Positions 24,492-32,843 of a stretch of 64,000 nt of DNA are shown one piece after another. The notes under the pieces are model-generated. The model saw only the letters and a program-made list of their open reading frames with translations. It was not told the origin of the DNA and searched no databases. Position numbers and translations under genes: made by a program. Position 1 is the stretch's first letter. Each line of letters opens with the position of its first letter. Source of the DNA: Georgenia_A wangjunii (GTDB lineage: Bacteria; Actinomycetota; Actinomycetes; Actinomycetales; Actinomycetaceae); the NCBI RefSeq assembly GCF_036421915.1, contig NZ_JAZGOM010000010.1; one strand, given 5' to 3'.

Positions 24492-25984
24492 CACTTGGCG
24501 CCCTTCGTCGGGGAGGTCGTGCGCACGGTCGCCTCGGGGAGCGCGGCGGTTCCCGTGCTGAGGTAGGCCGCCAGCCCGTGCCGGCCGCCCTCGCGGCCGT
24601 AGCCGGACTCCTTGTACCCGCCGAACGGCGAGGCCGGGTCGAACCGGTTGAACGTGTTCGCCCACACGACGCCGGCACGCAGCCGGTCGGCGACGGCGAG
24701 GATGCGGCTGCCCTTGTCGCTCCAGATGCCGGCGGACAGCCCGTAGGGCGTGTTGTTCGCCTTGGCCACCGCCTCGTCGGGGGTGCGGAAGGTGAGCACC
24801 GACAGGACGGGCCCGAAGACCTCGTCACGCGCGATGCGGTGGCTCGTCGCGACACCGGTGAAGATCGTCGGCGCGAACCAGAACCCGTTCTCGGGGATGG
24901 CGCAGCTGGCGGTCCACCGCTCGGCGCCCTCCGCCTCACCGATGTCGGAGAGGGTGCGGATCCGCTCGAGCTGCGCGCGCGAGTTGACGGCGCCGATGTC
25001 GGTGTTCTTGTCGAGGGGGTCCCCGAGGCGCAGCGTCGAGAGCCGGTCCTTGAGCCGGGCGACGACGTCGTCGTGGATGTTCTCCTGGACGAGGAGACGG
25101 CTGCCGGCGCAGCACACGTGGCCCTGGTTGAAGAAGATCCCGTTGACGATCCCCTCGACCGCCTGGTCGATGGGGGCGTCGTCGAAGACGATGTTCGCGG
25201 CCTTGCCGCCGAGCTCGAGCGTGAGCTTCTTCTGCGTGCCCGCCACCGAGCGGGCGATCGCGCGCCCGACGGCGGTCGAGCCGGTGAAGGCGACCTTGTC
25301 GACGTCGTCGTGGTTGACGAGCGCCTCCCCCGTCGCCCCCGCCCCGCTGATGATGTTGACGACGCCCGGGGGCAGGTCCGCCTGCTGGAGGATCTCGGCG
25401 AAGAGGAGCGCGGTGAGCGGGGTCGTCTCGGCGGGCTTGAGCACCACCGTGTTGCCGGCCGCGAGCGCCGGCGCGATCTTCCACGCGAGCATGAGGAGCG
25501 GGAAGTTCCACGGGATGACCTGCGCCGCGACGCCGAGCGCGCGGGGGTCGGGGCCGAGGCCCGCGTGGTCGAGCTTGTCGGCCCAGCCCGCGTAGTAGAA
25601 GAACCACGCGGCGACGAGCGGGACGTCGACGTCGCGGCTCTCCTTGATGGGCTTGCCGTTGTCGAGGCTCTCGGCGACGGCGAGCTCGCGTGCCCGTTCC
25701 TGGACGAGCCGCGCGATGCGGAACAGGTACTTGCCGCGGTCCGCGCCGCTCATGGTGCGCCACGTGCGCTCGTACGCCCGGCGCGCGGCGGCGACGGCGA
25801 GGTCGACGTCGTGGGCGTTCGCGGCGGCGATCTCGGCGATGGGCGCCTCCGTGGCGGGCGAGATCGTCGTGAACGCCTCGCCGTGGCCGTCGACGAACTC
25901 GCCGTCGATGAAGAGGCCGTAGCTGGTGCGCAGGTCGAGGACGGCGGTCGACTCGGGGGCCGGGGCGTAGTCGAGGAATCGCAT
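24491..25984 (-). CDS. Aldehyde dehydrogenase (NAD+-dependent), active subunit
   Basis: This 497-residue ALDH has the catalytic Cys in FFNQGHVCCAGSR, the Glu in TLELGGKAANIVF and the oxyanion Asn in QVIPWNFPLLM. The NAD-binding region and the C-terminal bridging strand are complete. It sits between deoC (8-nt gap upstream) and the cysteine-less ALDH partner. The likely job is oxidation of the acetaldehyde released by DeoC to acetate during deoxyribose catabolism; this is inferred from context. The start is the ATG at 25984, with AGGACC just upstream. Confidence 0.93.
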   Translation of the reverse strand: MRFLDYAPAPESTAVLDLRTSYGLFIDGEFVDGHGEAFTTISPATEAPIAEIAAANAHDVDLAVAAARRAYERTWRTMSGADRGKYLFRIARLVQERARELAVAESLDNGKPIKESRDVDVPLVAAWFFYYAGWADKLDHAGLGPDPRALGVAAQVIPWNFPLLMLAWKIAPALAAGNTVVLKPAETTPLTALLFAEILQQADLPPGVVNIISGAGATGEALVNHDDVDKVAFTGSTAVGRAIARSVAGTQKKLTLELGGKAANIVFDDAPIDQAVEGIVNGIFFNQGHVCCAGSRLLVQENIHDDVVARLKDRLSTLRLGDPLDKNTDIGAVNSRAQLERIRTLSDIGEAEGAERWTASCAIPENGFWFAPTIFTGVATSHRIARDEVFGPVLSVLTFRTPDEAVAKANNTPYGLSAGIWSDKGSRILAVADRLRAGVVWANTFNRFDPASPFGGYKESGYGREGGRHGLAAYLSTGTAALPEATVRTTSPTKGAK

Positions 25985-25992
25985 GGTGGTCC

Positions 25993-27006
25993 TTAGTCGA
26001 TCGTCACGTAGTCCGGCCCGCTGTAGCGGCCCGTGGTGAGCTTCTGGCGCTGGAGGAGCACGTCATTGAGGAGGGTCGAGGCGCCGAAGCGGAACAGGTG
26101 CGGGGTGAGCCACTCCTCCCCCACCGTCTCGGCGACGGTGACGAGGTGCTTGATGGCGTCCTTCGAGGTGCGGATCCCGCCGGCGGGCTTGACACCGACG
26201 CGCTCGCCCGTGAGCCGGTGCCAGTCCCGGACCACCTGGAGCATGAGCAGGGTGACGGGCAGCGTCGCCGCCGGGGAGACCTTGCCCGTCGAGGTCTTGA
26301 TGAAGTCGGCGCCCGCGAGGACCGCGAGCCACGAGGCGCGCCGCACGTTGTCGTACGTGCGCAGCTCGCCCGTCTCGAGGATGACCTTGAGGTGGGCGGC
26401 GGTGCCGTCCTCGCGCCGGCACGCCTCCTTGACGGCGACGATCTCGTCGAAGACCTGCCCGTAGTGCCCGCTGAGGAACGCGCCGCGGTCGATGACCATG
26501 TCGATCTCGTCCGCGCCGGCCCGCACGGCGTCGGCCGTGTCGGCGAGCTTGACCGCGCGCGAGGCGCGCCCGCTCGGGAACGCCGTCGCGACCGCGGCGA
26601 CGTTGATGCCGCCCGCGTCGAGCCCCTTGAGCTCACCGAGGGCCTCGACGGCGTAGGGCACCATGTCGCCGTACACGCAGACCGCCGCCGGGCGCGGGGC
26701 ACTGAGGTCGGTCGCGTCGGGCGTGCGCGCCTTGGCGACGAGCGAGCGAACCTTGCCCGGGGTGTCTGCCCCCTCGAGGGTCGTGAGGTCGACGAGCGAG
26801 ATGATCGTGTCCAGCGCCCAGGCCTTCGACGTCGTCTTGATCGAGCGGGTGCCGAGGCCGGCAGCGCGCTGCTCGAGGCCGACGGCGTCGACGCCGGGCA
26901 GTCCCTCGAGGTGGAGCCGCAGGCTCTTCTCGGTCAGCTCCCCGCCGAGCGCGCGGACGGCGCGCTCGGCGGGGGCGAGCGCGGTCGAGCCCGGCTTCGT
27001 GGTCAT
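25993..27006 (-). CDS. deoC: Deoxyribose-phosphate aldolase
   Basis: This 337-residue class I aldolase has the Schiff-base lysine in AGADFIKTSTGKVSP, a second conserved lysine in GVKPAGGIRTS and an Asp in EIDMVIDRGA. It cleaves 2-deoxyribose-5-phosphate to acetaldehyde and glyceraldehyde-3-phosphate. It is longer than E. coli DeoC (~260 aa), with an N-terminal extension of ~70 residues, as in other actinobacteria. The ATG at 27006 is preceded by AGGAG. It stands upstream of the ALDH pair and downstream of deoA. Confidence 0.95.
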   Translation of the reverse strand: MTTKPGSTALAPAERAVRALGGELTEKSLRLHLEGLPGVDAVGLEQRAAGLGTRSIKTTSKAWALDTIISLVDLTTLEGADTPGKVRSLVAKARTPDATDLSAPRPAAVCVYGDMVPYAVEALGELKGLDAGGINVAAVATAFPSGRASRAVKLADTADAVRAGADEIDMVIDRGAFLSGHYGQVFDEIVAVKEACRREDGTAAHLKVILETGELRTYDNVRRASWLAVLAGADFIKTSTGKVSPAATLPVTLLMLQVVRDWHRLTGERVGVKPAGGIRTSKDAIKHLVTVAETVGEEWLTPHLFRFGASTLLNDVLLQRQKLTTGRYSGPDYVTID

Positions 27007-27019
27007 GACTTCTCCTGTC

Positions 27020-27223
27020 TCAGGACGGCACCTCGTCGTCCTCGTCGAGCGGGACCTCGAGCGACTGCTCGAGCTTGTCACCCTCGGAGCCGTCGGAGTC
27101 GGCGCTCACCTCGGCCGGGGGCTCGTAGTCCTCGGGCGCGGCGGCCGCGTCCTCGGTGGGCGCGAGCTCCTCGACGTCGGTCGTCGGCTCGATGCCCGTC
27201 TCGGGTGTCGGTTCAACGCTCAT
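27020..27223 (-). CDS. Small acidic protein of unknown function
   Basis: This 67-residue protein has 23 Asp/Glu, a single Lys and no Arg; it is Pro/Thr-rich at the start and probably disordered. No family is recognised. It is judged real because AGGAGG lies about 5 nt before its ATG and because it is packed into the operon: the first 11 bases overlap the end of the upstream gene, and deoC starts 13 nt after its stop. It could be an adaptor or regulatory peptide; nothing in the sequence decides this. Confidence 0.65.
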   Translation of the reverse strand: MSVEPTPETGIEPTTDVEELAPTEDAAAAPEDYEPPAEVSADSDGSEGDKLEQSLEVPLDEDDEVPS

Positions 27224-28061
27224 GCGTGCCTCCTATGGTCTCACCCAGTGTGGTGTGCGCCCCGGCGGGGCGCAGGCGGTCGAGGACGGGCAGGAGCGCG
27301 GCGACGACGTGCGCCCACCCGCCGAGAGCGGGGTGCGGCTCGGTGCGGTCGAGGAGGTCCTCGGTGCGCACCCGGTAGACGGTGCCGCGCCCGGGCTCGT
27401 AGAGGTGGAGCACGTCCGCGGCGGCGTCCCGCGCGCCCGCGGGGAGCGGGACGGCGAGGACGACGTGGCGCGGCACGGCGGTCGCGAGGCCGGAGCGCAG
27501 GTCACCGCCGGTGTACAGCGGCACGGGGATGCCGCGCAGCGTCGCGCTGCGGACGGCGGCGAGCACCGACGCGCCACCGCGGGAACCGTCGTCGAGCGGG
27601 CGCACGCGGTACCGCACGCCCGGGAAGCGCGCCTCGCGGGCGGCCGTCCACGGGGGCGTGCCGTACGCGGCCGGCCAGGGCAGCGGCCCGAGGGCGCGCC
27701 GGCCCGTCGCGGCCTTGACCCGCTCCTGCGCGGCCGCGAACCGGCCCGCCGCGTCCAGGCCGTCGCGCTCGAGCGGCACCTCGGGCGGGAGTCCGGCCGA
27801 GTCCGGGAGCGCGCCGGTCTCGAGCCACGTCGCAAGGACGGGGTCACCCGTCGCGGCGAGCATGACGAGCACGGCCGAGCCGCACGTCGTCTCGTCGACC
27901 TGGCGGGCGGGTGCGCCCCCGAGGTGGACCGGGATCCCCACGGGAGAAGGCGCCGCGGGCGCCGTCGCGGGAGCGGGGGTGGCGGGCAGGTCGGCCCGCA
28001 CCGGGCGGCTCACCGCCGCGAGCGGCGCCGTCAGCTGCCAGCGGTGCCACGACCCGGGCAT
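27213..28061 (-). CDS. Uncharacterised protein with C39/papain-like cysteine-protease pattern
   Basis: This 282-residue protein has VDETTCGSAVLVMLAATGDP, a Cys in the context seen in C39-like papain-fold peptidases. A later His (PRHVVLAVPLP) is followed by DVLHLYEPGRGTVYRV, which resembles the third part of such an active site, with Glu where Asp or Asn is usual. There is no signal peptide, so it is predicted cytosolic. The ATG overlaps the deoA stop by one base (TGATG), and the 3' end overlaps the small acidic gene. Why a protease-like protein is coupled to deoA is unknown; the enzyme assignment is a weak inference. Confidence 0.6.
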   Translation of the reverse strand: MPGSWHRWQLTAPLAAVSRPVRADLPATPAPATAPAAPSPVGIPVHLGGAPARQVDETTCGSAVLVMLAATGDPVLATWLETGALPDSAGLPPEVPLERDGLDAAGRFAAAQERVKAATGRRALGPLPWPAAYGTPPWTAAREARFPGVRYRVRPLDDGSRGGASVLAAVRSATLRGIPVPLYTGGDLRSGLATAVPRHVVLAVPLPAGARDAAADVLHLYEPGRGTVYRVRTEDLLDRTEPHPALGGWAHVVAALLPVLDRLRPAGAHTTLGETIGGTHER

Positions 28062-29374
28062 CAGCGCGCCACCCGGTCGAGGACGACGTCCCCGCCACCG
28101 GCGCCCGTCGCACCACCCGTGCCCGTCCCGCCGCCGGCGTCGATGCCGACGGCAGCGGCGAGCGCCTCGTGCGCGCGGGCGAACCGCTCCGGGGTGTCGG
28201 TGTGCAGCGTCATGAGCACCTGCCCGGCGCGCACCGTGTCCCCCGGCTTGGCGTGCAGCTCGACGCCGGCGCCGGCCTGGACGGTGTCCTCCTTGCGCGC
28301 GCGGCCCGCACCGAGGCGCCACGCGGCGATGCCGACGTCGTAGGCGTCGAGGCGCGCGAGGACGCCGTCGGTCTCGGCCCGCACCTCCTCCGTGTGCGCG
28401 GCGCGGGGCAGGTCCGCGTCCGGGTCGCCGCCCTGGGCACGGATCATCCGCCGCCACACGTCCATGGCGCGCCCGTCGGCGAGGGCCGCCTCCGGGTCCG
28501 CGTCCGGCTGGCCTGCCGCCGTGAGCATCTCCCGGGCCAGCGCGACGGTGAGCGCGACGACGTCGGCCGGGCCCCCGCCGGCGAGGACCTCGACCGACTC
28601 GCGGACCTCGAGCGCGTTCCCGGCGGTGAGCCCGAGCGGGGTCGACATGTCCGTGAGGAGGGCGACGGTACGCACCCCCGCGTCGGTCCCGAGCGTGACC
28701 ATCGTCTCGGCGAGCTCCCGGGCCCGGTCGAGGTCCTTCATGAAGGCCCCGGACCCCACCTTGACGTCGAGGACGAGCGAGTCAGTCCCCTCGGCGATCT
28801 TCTTGCTCATGATCGAGGAGGCGATGAGCGGGATGGCCTCGACCGTCGCGGTCGTGTCCCGCAGGGCGTAGAGCTTCTTGTCCGCCGGGGCGAGCCCGGA
28901 GCCGGCCGCGCAGATGACGGCGCCGACGTCGGCGAGCTGGGCGAGGATCTCCTCGTTGCTCAGCGCGGCCCGCCACCCCCGGATGGCCTCGAGCTTGTCG
29001 AGCGTCCCGCCGGTGTGGCCAAGCCCGCGGCCGGAGAGCTGGGGCACCGCGACGCCGAAGACCGCGACGAGGGGGGCGAGCGGGAGCGTGATCTTGTCGC
29101 CCACGCCGCCGGTGGAGTGCTTGTCCGACGTCGGGCGGCCGAGCGCGGAGAAGTCCATCCGCTCGCCCGAGGCGATCATCGCGGCCGTCCAGCGGGCGAC
29201 CTCCTCCCGGTCCATCCCGTTGAGGTAGATCGCCATGGCGAGCGCGGACATCTGCTCGTCCGCGACGACGCCCCGCGTGTAGGCGTCGATGACCCAGTCG
29301 ATCTGCGTCGGGGAGAGCGCCGCCCCGTCTCGTTTCGTGCGGATGACGTCGACGGTGTCGAAGGGCTCGGTCAT
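28061..29374 (-). CDS. deoA: Thymidine/pyrimidine-nucleoside phosphorylase
   Basis: This 437-residue enzyme carries the family signature SGRGLGHTGGTLDKLEAI, the phosphate-binding KHSTGGVGDKITL and the C-terminal PYNP domain (HAKPGDTVRAGQVLM). It phosphorolyses thymidine, deoxyuridine and possibly uridine. The ATG at 29374 overlaps the GntR-gene stop (ATGA), and TACAGT 6 nt upstream predicts a separate leaderless transcript beginning within the GntR gene. It opens the leftward deoA/C39-like/acidic/deoC/ALDH operon. The C-terminal ~20 residues are Gly-rich. Confidence 0.95.
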   Translation of the reverse strand: MTEPFDTVDVIRTKRDGAALSPTQIDWVIDAYTRGVVADEQMSALAMAIYLNGMDREEVARWTAAMIASGERMDFSALGRPTSDKHSTGGVGDKITLPLAPLVAVFGVAVPQLSGRGLGHTGGTLDKLEAIRGWRAALSNEEILAQLADVGAVICAAGSGLAPADKKLYALRDTTATVEAIPLIASSIMSKKIAEGTDSLVLDVKVGSGAFMKDLDRARELAETMVTLGTDAGVRTVALLTDMSTPLGLTAGNALEVRESVEVLAGGGPADVVALTVALAREMLTAAGQPDADPEAALADGRAMDVWRRMIRAQGGDPDADLPRAAHTEEVRAETDGVLARLDAYDVGIAAWRLGAGRARKEDTVQAGAGVELHAKPGDTVRAGQVLMTLHTDTPERFARAHEALAAAVGIDAGGGTGTGGATGAGGGDVVLDRVAR

Positions 29375-29790
29375 GCGCCCACTGTAGGTCGTCCCCCAGG
29401 GGCGGGCACGGCCTCGCCGGGTGCGGCCATGAGGGCGCCGCGGACGAGGTCGAGGACCTCGGGGTCGCTCAGCCCGGCCGCCCGCGCCTCGGCGACGAAC
29501 GCGTGGGCGCGGGCCCGGACGCCCGCTGCGGGACCGCCCGTGCCGGCCCCGGGAGCCACGACGGTGCCCGTCCGGCGGCGGGACTCGACCAGCCCGCCGG
29601 CCTCGAGCTCGCGGTACGCCCGCTGCACCGTCCCGACGGCGACACCGAGGTCCGCCGCGAGGTCCCGCACCGTGGGCAGCCGTTGCCCCGGGACGAGCCC
29701 ACCGGCGGCGACGAGGGCCGTGACCTGGCTGCGGATCTGCTCGTAGGGCGGGACACCGGAGGCGAGGTCGACGGTGACGAGGCCGCTCAC
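29371..29790 (-). CDS. GntR-family transcriptional regulator, YtrA subfamily
   Basis: This 139-residue protein has an N-terminal winged-helix of GntR type (GVPPYEQIRSQVTALVAAG, LPTVRDLAADLGVAVGTVQ, RAYRELEAGGLVES). A short helical tail of ~60 residues is too small for FadR- or HutC-type effector domains, which defines the YtrA class. The GTG at 29790 overlaps the stop of the upstream membrane-protein gene (GTGA), so the two form a pair. YtrA-type repressors normally control the operon that encodes them together with membrane transporters. A matching operator lies at 30744-30758. Confidence 0.85.
   Translation of the reverse strand: MSGLVTVDLASGVPPYEQIRSQVTALVAAGGLVPGQRLPTVRDLAADLGVAVGTVQRAYRELEAGGLVESRRRTGTVVAPGAGTGGPAAGVRARAHAFVAEARAAGLSDPEVLDLVRGALMAAPGEAVPAPGGRPTVGA
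29381..29386 (-). promoter_or_regulatory. -10 element TACAGT, leaderless promoter of deoA
   Basis: TACAGT on the minus strand, then 6 nt (GGGCGC), then the deoA ATG at 29374. It is embedded in the last codons of the GntR gene. Confidence 0.55.
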
Positions 29791-30722
29791 GGCCGCGCAC
29801 CCACCTCGGGCCTGGCGGGGGCGGAGCCGCGCGGCACGGAGGGACTCGGGATGCACGCGCTCCCGGCGGCGCCGAGGGAGACGAGCCCCGTCGCGAGACC
29901 GAGAGCCAGCCCGGCCCACCCCCCGAGGTGCCAACCCGCGCGGAGCAGCGCCGCGCTCGCGACGAGGACGACGACGGCGACGGTGCCGCCGCTCGCGAGC
30001 TGTGCCACGCCGAGCACCCACCGGGCGCTCGTGCGCCGCAGGGCGAGGTCGTCGCCCTCGCGCGTGCCCGCGACGGCCGGACGACGCGCCACGAGGTGGA
30101 GCACGGCCCAGGCGACGACGGCGACGGCGACGAGCGCCCCGCCGAGCGGAAGGGCGTAGGGCGCTCCCGGGTACGGCCCGGACGCCCCACCGAGGGAGCC
30201 GCGGGCAGCGGCGTCGCTCGTGATGAGCGCCGGTACGGCACGGCCGGACGCGTCAGCCGTGAGGGTGAGGACGAGGAGGCACCCGAGCCCGGTCGCGGTC
30301 GTCCCGGCGAGGAGCCGGCCGCGTCGCGCGGCGAGCTCGGCCACGCCGCGCCGCCGCAACGACGCGGTACGGACGCTGCCGACGGGCCGTGGCCACGTGC
30401 GCTCGCCCACCGCGAGGAGCGCGAGGGAGACGAGCCCGCCCGCCAGGGGTCCCAGCGCCGCCGGCAGCCCCGGCACCCCGGCGAGCCGGAGGGGACCGGC
30501 TCCGTCCCCCTGGCTCACGAGGACGAGCGTGACGACGAGGCCCCCGACGAGCGCCAGCGCGGCGGACACCCTGGCGTGCCGACGGGCCGCCACGAGGGTC
30601 GCTGCGGGCGTGTCCGCGGGACGGGCACCCCGACCGGCGGCGACGAGGGCGGCCACGAGGAGGCCGACGACGAGTCCGGCCGCGAGGACGAAGCCGAGCG
30701 AGAGGAAGGCAGCAGCGGCCAT
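29787..30722 (-). CDS. Multi-pass membrane protein paired with the GntR regulator
   Basis: This 311-residue hydrophobic protein has about eight predicted membrane segments, for example FLSLGFVLAAGLVVGLLVAAL, AALALVGGLVVTLVLVSQG, GGLVSLALLAVGERTWPR and VAVAVVAWAVLHLVARR. I recognise no domain; the plan loosely resembles DUF1648-type or other small permease-like proteins that accompany YtrA regulators. The ATG at 30722 has GGAG 8 nt upstream. It is first of the two-gene operon with the regulator, behind an AT-rich promoter and operator. A transport or detoxification role is conjecture. Confidence 0.7.
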   Translation of the reverse strand: MAAAAFLSLGFVLAAGLVVGLLVAALVAAGRGARPADTPAATLVAARRHARVSAALALVGGLVVTLVLVSQGDGAGPLRLAGVPGLPAALGPLAGGLVSLALLAVGERTWPRPVGSVRTASLRRRGVAELAARRGRLLAGTTATGLGCLLVLTLTADASGRAVPALITSDAAARGSLGGASGPYPGAPYALPLGGALVAVAVVAWAVLHLVARRPAVAGTREGDDLALRRTSARWVLGVAQLASGGTVAVVVLVASAALLRAGWHLGGWAGLALGLATGLVSLGAAGSACIPSPSVPRGSAPARPEVGARP

Positions 30723-30743
30723 GACAACGGCTCCAATGAGTCG

Positions 30744-30758
30744 ATTGATTGCTTCAAT
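30744..30758 (-). promoter_or_regulatory. Candidate YtrA/GntR operator (ATTGA-N5-TCAAT) with TATATT -10
   Basis: On the minus strand ATTGAAGCAATCAAT is a perfect inverted repeat of 5-bp half-sites with a 5-nt centre. It directly follows TATATT (30757-30762), the best -10 match in the region, so it covers the expected start of transcription 22-36 nt before the membrane-protein ATG. The AT-rich block stands out against its GC-rich surroundings. Binding by the adjacent GntR protein is inference. Confidence 0.6.
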
Positions 30759-30839
30759 ATATCTTCTCGGCGCGAACGCCACCCTGTCAAGCACGACCCC
30801 GCTCGACGTCCCGCCCGGCCGCCGTGTCATGCTCGACGG

Positions 30840-32363
30840 GTGCGACAGCGGTGGAGTGCTCGAGGACTGGCCCGGCGGGCGACCGGCGGACCACCCACGG
30901 TCCTGGCGGGCCTGCGCTCGCGCCGGGAGGAGCTCGACGCGCGCACCGTCCACGGCGTCCTCGACCTCGCTCTGCGGACCGGCGAGGCCATGCTCTCCCT
31001 CGGTGCCGCGGCGGTCGACGTCACCGACGCCGTGCGCCGCGTCCTGTCCGCGTTCGGCCTCGCGGGCAGCCAGGTGGACCTGACGTTCACGTCGATCACC
31101 GTCTCCGCCGGGCACGGCCCGGACGCCACCCCCGTGACGATGATGCGCGTCGTCCAGGAGCGCGTGCAGGACTACGGCCGCCTGGCGCGCGTCGAGGAGC
31201 TGGCGCGGGAGGTGACTGACGGGCGCATCCCGATCGCCGACGCCCCCAACCGCCTCGAGCGCGCCCACGCCGACCTCGACGAGATCGTGGCTGCCCCGCA
31301 GCAGTACCAGCGGTGGGTCGTCACGGTCGCGCTCGCCGCGCTCGCCGCGTCGGTCGCGCTGCTCCTCGGCGGTGGTCTGCTCGTCGCGGCCGTGGCCGCC
31401 GCGACGACCGCCGTCATCGACCGCGTGGTCTGGCGGCTCGCGCGCTGGGGCCTGCCCGCCTTCTTCACCCAGGCGGCCGGGGCGGCGGTCGCGGCGCTCG
31501 TCGCCGTCGCCCTCTACCAGCTCCTCCCTCTGCTGCCGGTCGACGCCGCGATCCTGCCACCGTCGCTCGTCGTCGCGTCCGGCATCGTCGTGCTCCTCGC
31601 CGGCCTCTCGCTCGTCGGTGCGGCGGAGGACGCGATCAGCGGGTTCCCGATCACGGCCGCCGCGCGCTCGTTCGAGGTCGTCGTGCTCACCCTCGGCATC
31701 GTCGTCGGCATCGCCGGCGTGCTCGACATGGCCCGCCGCGTCGGTGTCCCGCTCGTGCTCGTCGACCCACCGGTCAACACGTCCCCGCTCCTCGTCCAGG
31801 TCCTCGCCGCCCTCGCGTGCGCGGCGACGTGGGCCGTCGCCGCGTACTCCCGCCCCCGGGCCGTGGCCGTCGCCGGGGGTGCGGGCGCCCTCGCGTGGCT
31901 CGTCTTCTCAGGCGTCACCGCGCTCGGCGTCGGGCCGGCGGTCGCGAGCGCCGTCGCCGCCGTCGTCGTCGGGGCGCTGAGCGAGGCGGTCGGTGGCCGG
32001 TGGGGCGTGCCGACGATCGTCACCTCGGTGTGCGGGATCGTGCCGCTGCTCCCGGGCCTGACGATCTACCGCAGCCTCTTCGCGTTCGCCGGGGAGCCGA
32101 CGGCCGACCCGGTCGGGGGCCTCACCGGGCTGTTCAGCGCGGCGCTCATCGGCCTCGGCCTCGCCTCCGGCGTCTCGCTCGGGGAGTTCCTCGCCCGCCC
32201 CCTCCGCCTCGGTCGGACCCGGCGTCGCGCCACCGAGGAGCGCGAGGTCATCGAGGGCATCCTCCCGCCCTCGCCGGACGAGGACGGCCCGGTGGCCGAG
32301 CCCGCGCCGGACGCGGCCGCGGACCTCGGGAGCGGTCGCGACGTCGATGAGACGGCGCGCTGA
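30840..32363 (+). CDS. ThrE-like threonine/serine exporter family membrane protein
   Basis: This 507-residue protein has a DUF1212-type N domain (residues ~35-150: LRTGEAMLSLGAAAVDVTDA, VDLTFTSITVSAGHG), then five membrane helices. A second hydrophobic DUF3815-type part follows (ALSEAVGGRWGVPTIVTS, then PLLPGLTIYRSLFAF), which is the fused ThrE layout. Corynebacterial ThrE exports threonine and serine. No ATG is available upstream of the conserved region; the GTG at 30840 is the best start but lacks a good ribosome binding site. The C-terminal tail is acidic. It is divergent from the GntR/membrane pair and convergent with cdd. Confidence 0.85.
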   Translation: MRQRWSARGLARRATGGPPTVLAGLRSRREELDARTVHGVLDLALRTGEAMLSLGAAAVDVTDAVRRVLSAFGLAGSQVDLTFTSITVSAGHGPDATPVTMMRVVQERVQDYGRLARVEELAREVTDGRIPIADAPNRLERAHADLDEIVAAPQQYQRWVVTVALAALAASVALLLGGGLLVAAVAAATTAVIDRVVWRLARWGLPAFFTQAAGAAVAALVAVALYQLLPLLPVDAAILPPSLVVASGIVVLLAGLSLVGAAEDAISGFPITAAARSFEVVVLTLGIVVGIAGVLDMARRVGVPLVLVDPPVNTSPLLVQVLAALACAATWAVAAYSRPRAVAVAGGAGALAWLVFSGVTALGVGPAVASAVAAVVVGALSEAVGGRWGVPTIVTSVCGIVPLLPGLTIYRSLFAFAGEPTADPVGGLTGLFSAALIGLGLASGVSLGEFLARPLRLGRTRRRATEEREVIEGILPPSPDEDGPVAEPAPDAAADLGSGRDVDETAR

Positions 32364-32376
32364 GGCGCCGGCGGAC

Positions 32377-32802
32377 CTAGGCCGGGGACGTACCGTCCGC
32401 GGCGGCGTGGAGGTGCCCCACGCCGAACGCCTCGGGGAGCACGTCGGACATGGGATGGATCCCGCTCGGCGTCTCGACGAGCAGGTCGGGCCCGCCGTGC
32501 TCCCACAGGAGCTGGCGGCACCTCCCGCAGGGCACGATCGTCGCGCCCGCACCGTCGACGCACGTGAAGGCGACGAGACGCCCCCCACCGGAGGCGGCGA
32601 GGGCGGAGACGAGCCCGCACTCGGCGCACAGCGTCACCCCGTACGCGGCGTTCTCGACGTTGCAGCCGGTGACGAGCCGCCCGTCGTCGACGAGCGCCGC
32701 CGCGCCGACCGGGTAGGACGAGTACGGCACGTACGCCCGTCGCATGATCTCGCGCGCGGCCTCGCGCAGCTCGCGCCACGTGCCGTCGTCGATGTCAGCC
32801 AT
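32377..32802 (-). CDS. cdd: Cytidine deaminase
   Basis: This 141-residue tetrameric-type enzyme has AYVPYSSYPVGAAALVDDG, the catalytic NVENAAYGVTLCAECG (Glu proton shuttle and Zn Cys) and PCGRCRQLLWE (further Zn cysteines). It deaminates cytidine and deoxycytidine to uridine and deoxyuridine, which DeoA can then split. GGAGCG precedes the ATG at 32802. It lies 41 nt downstream of the last nucleoside-permease gene and is probably in the same transcript. Confidence 0.95.
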   Translation of the reverse strand: MADIDDGTWRELREAAREIMRRAYVPYSSYPVGAAALVDDGRLVTGCNVENAAYGVTLCAECGLVSALAASGGGRLVAFTCVDGAGATIVPCGRCRQLLWEHGGPDLLVETPSGIHPMSDVLPEAFGVGHLHAAADGTSPA

Positions 32803-32843
32803 GATCGCTCCGCTCCTGCGCGCCCCGGGAGTACCGGGCGCGG

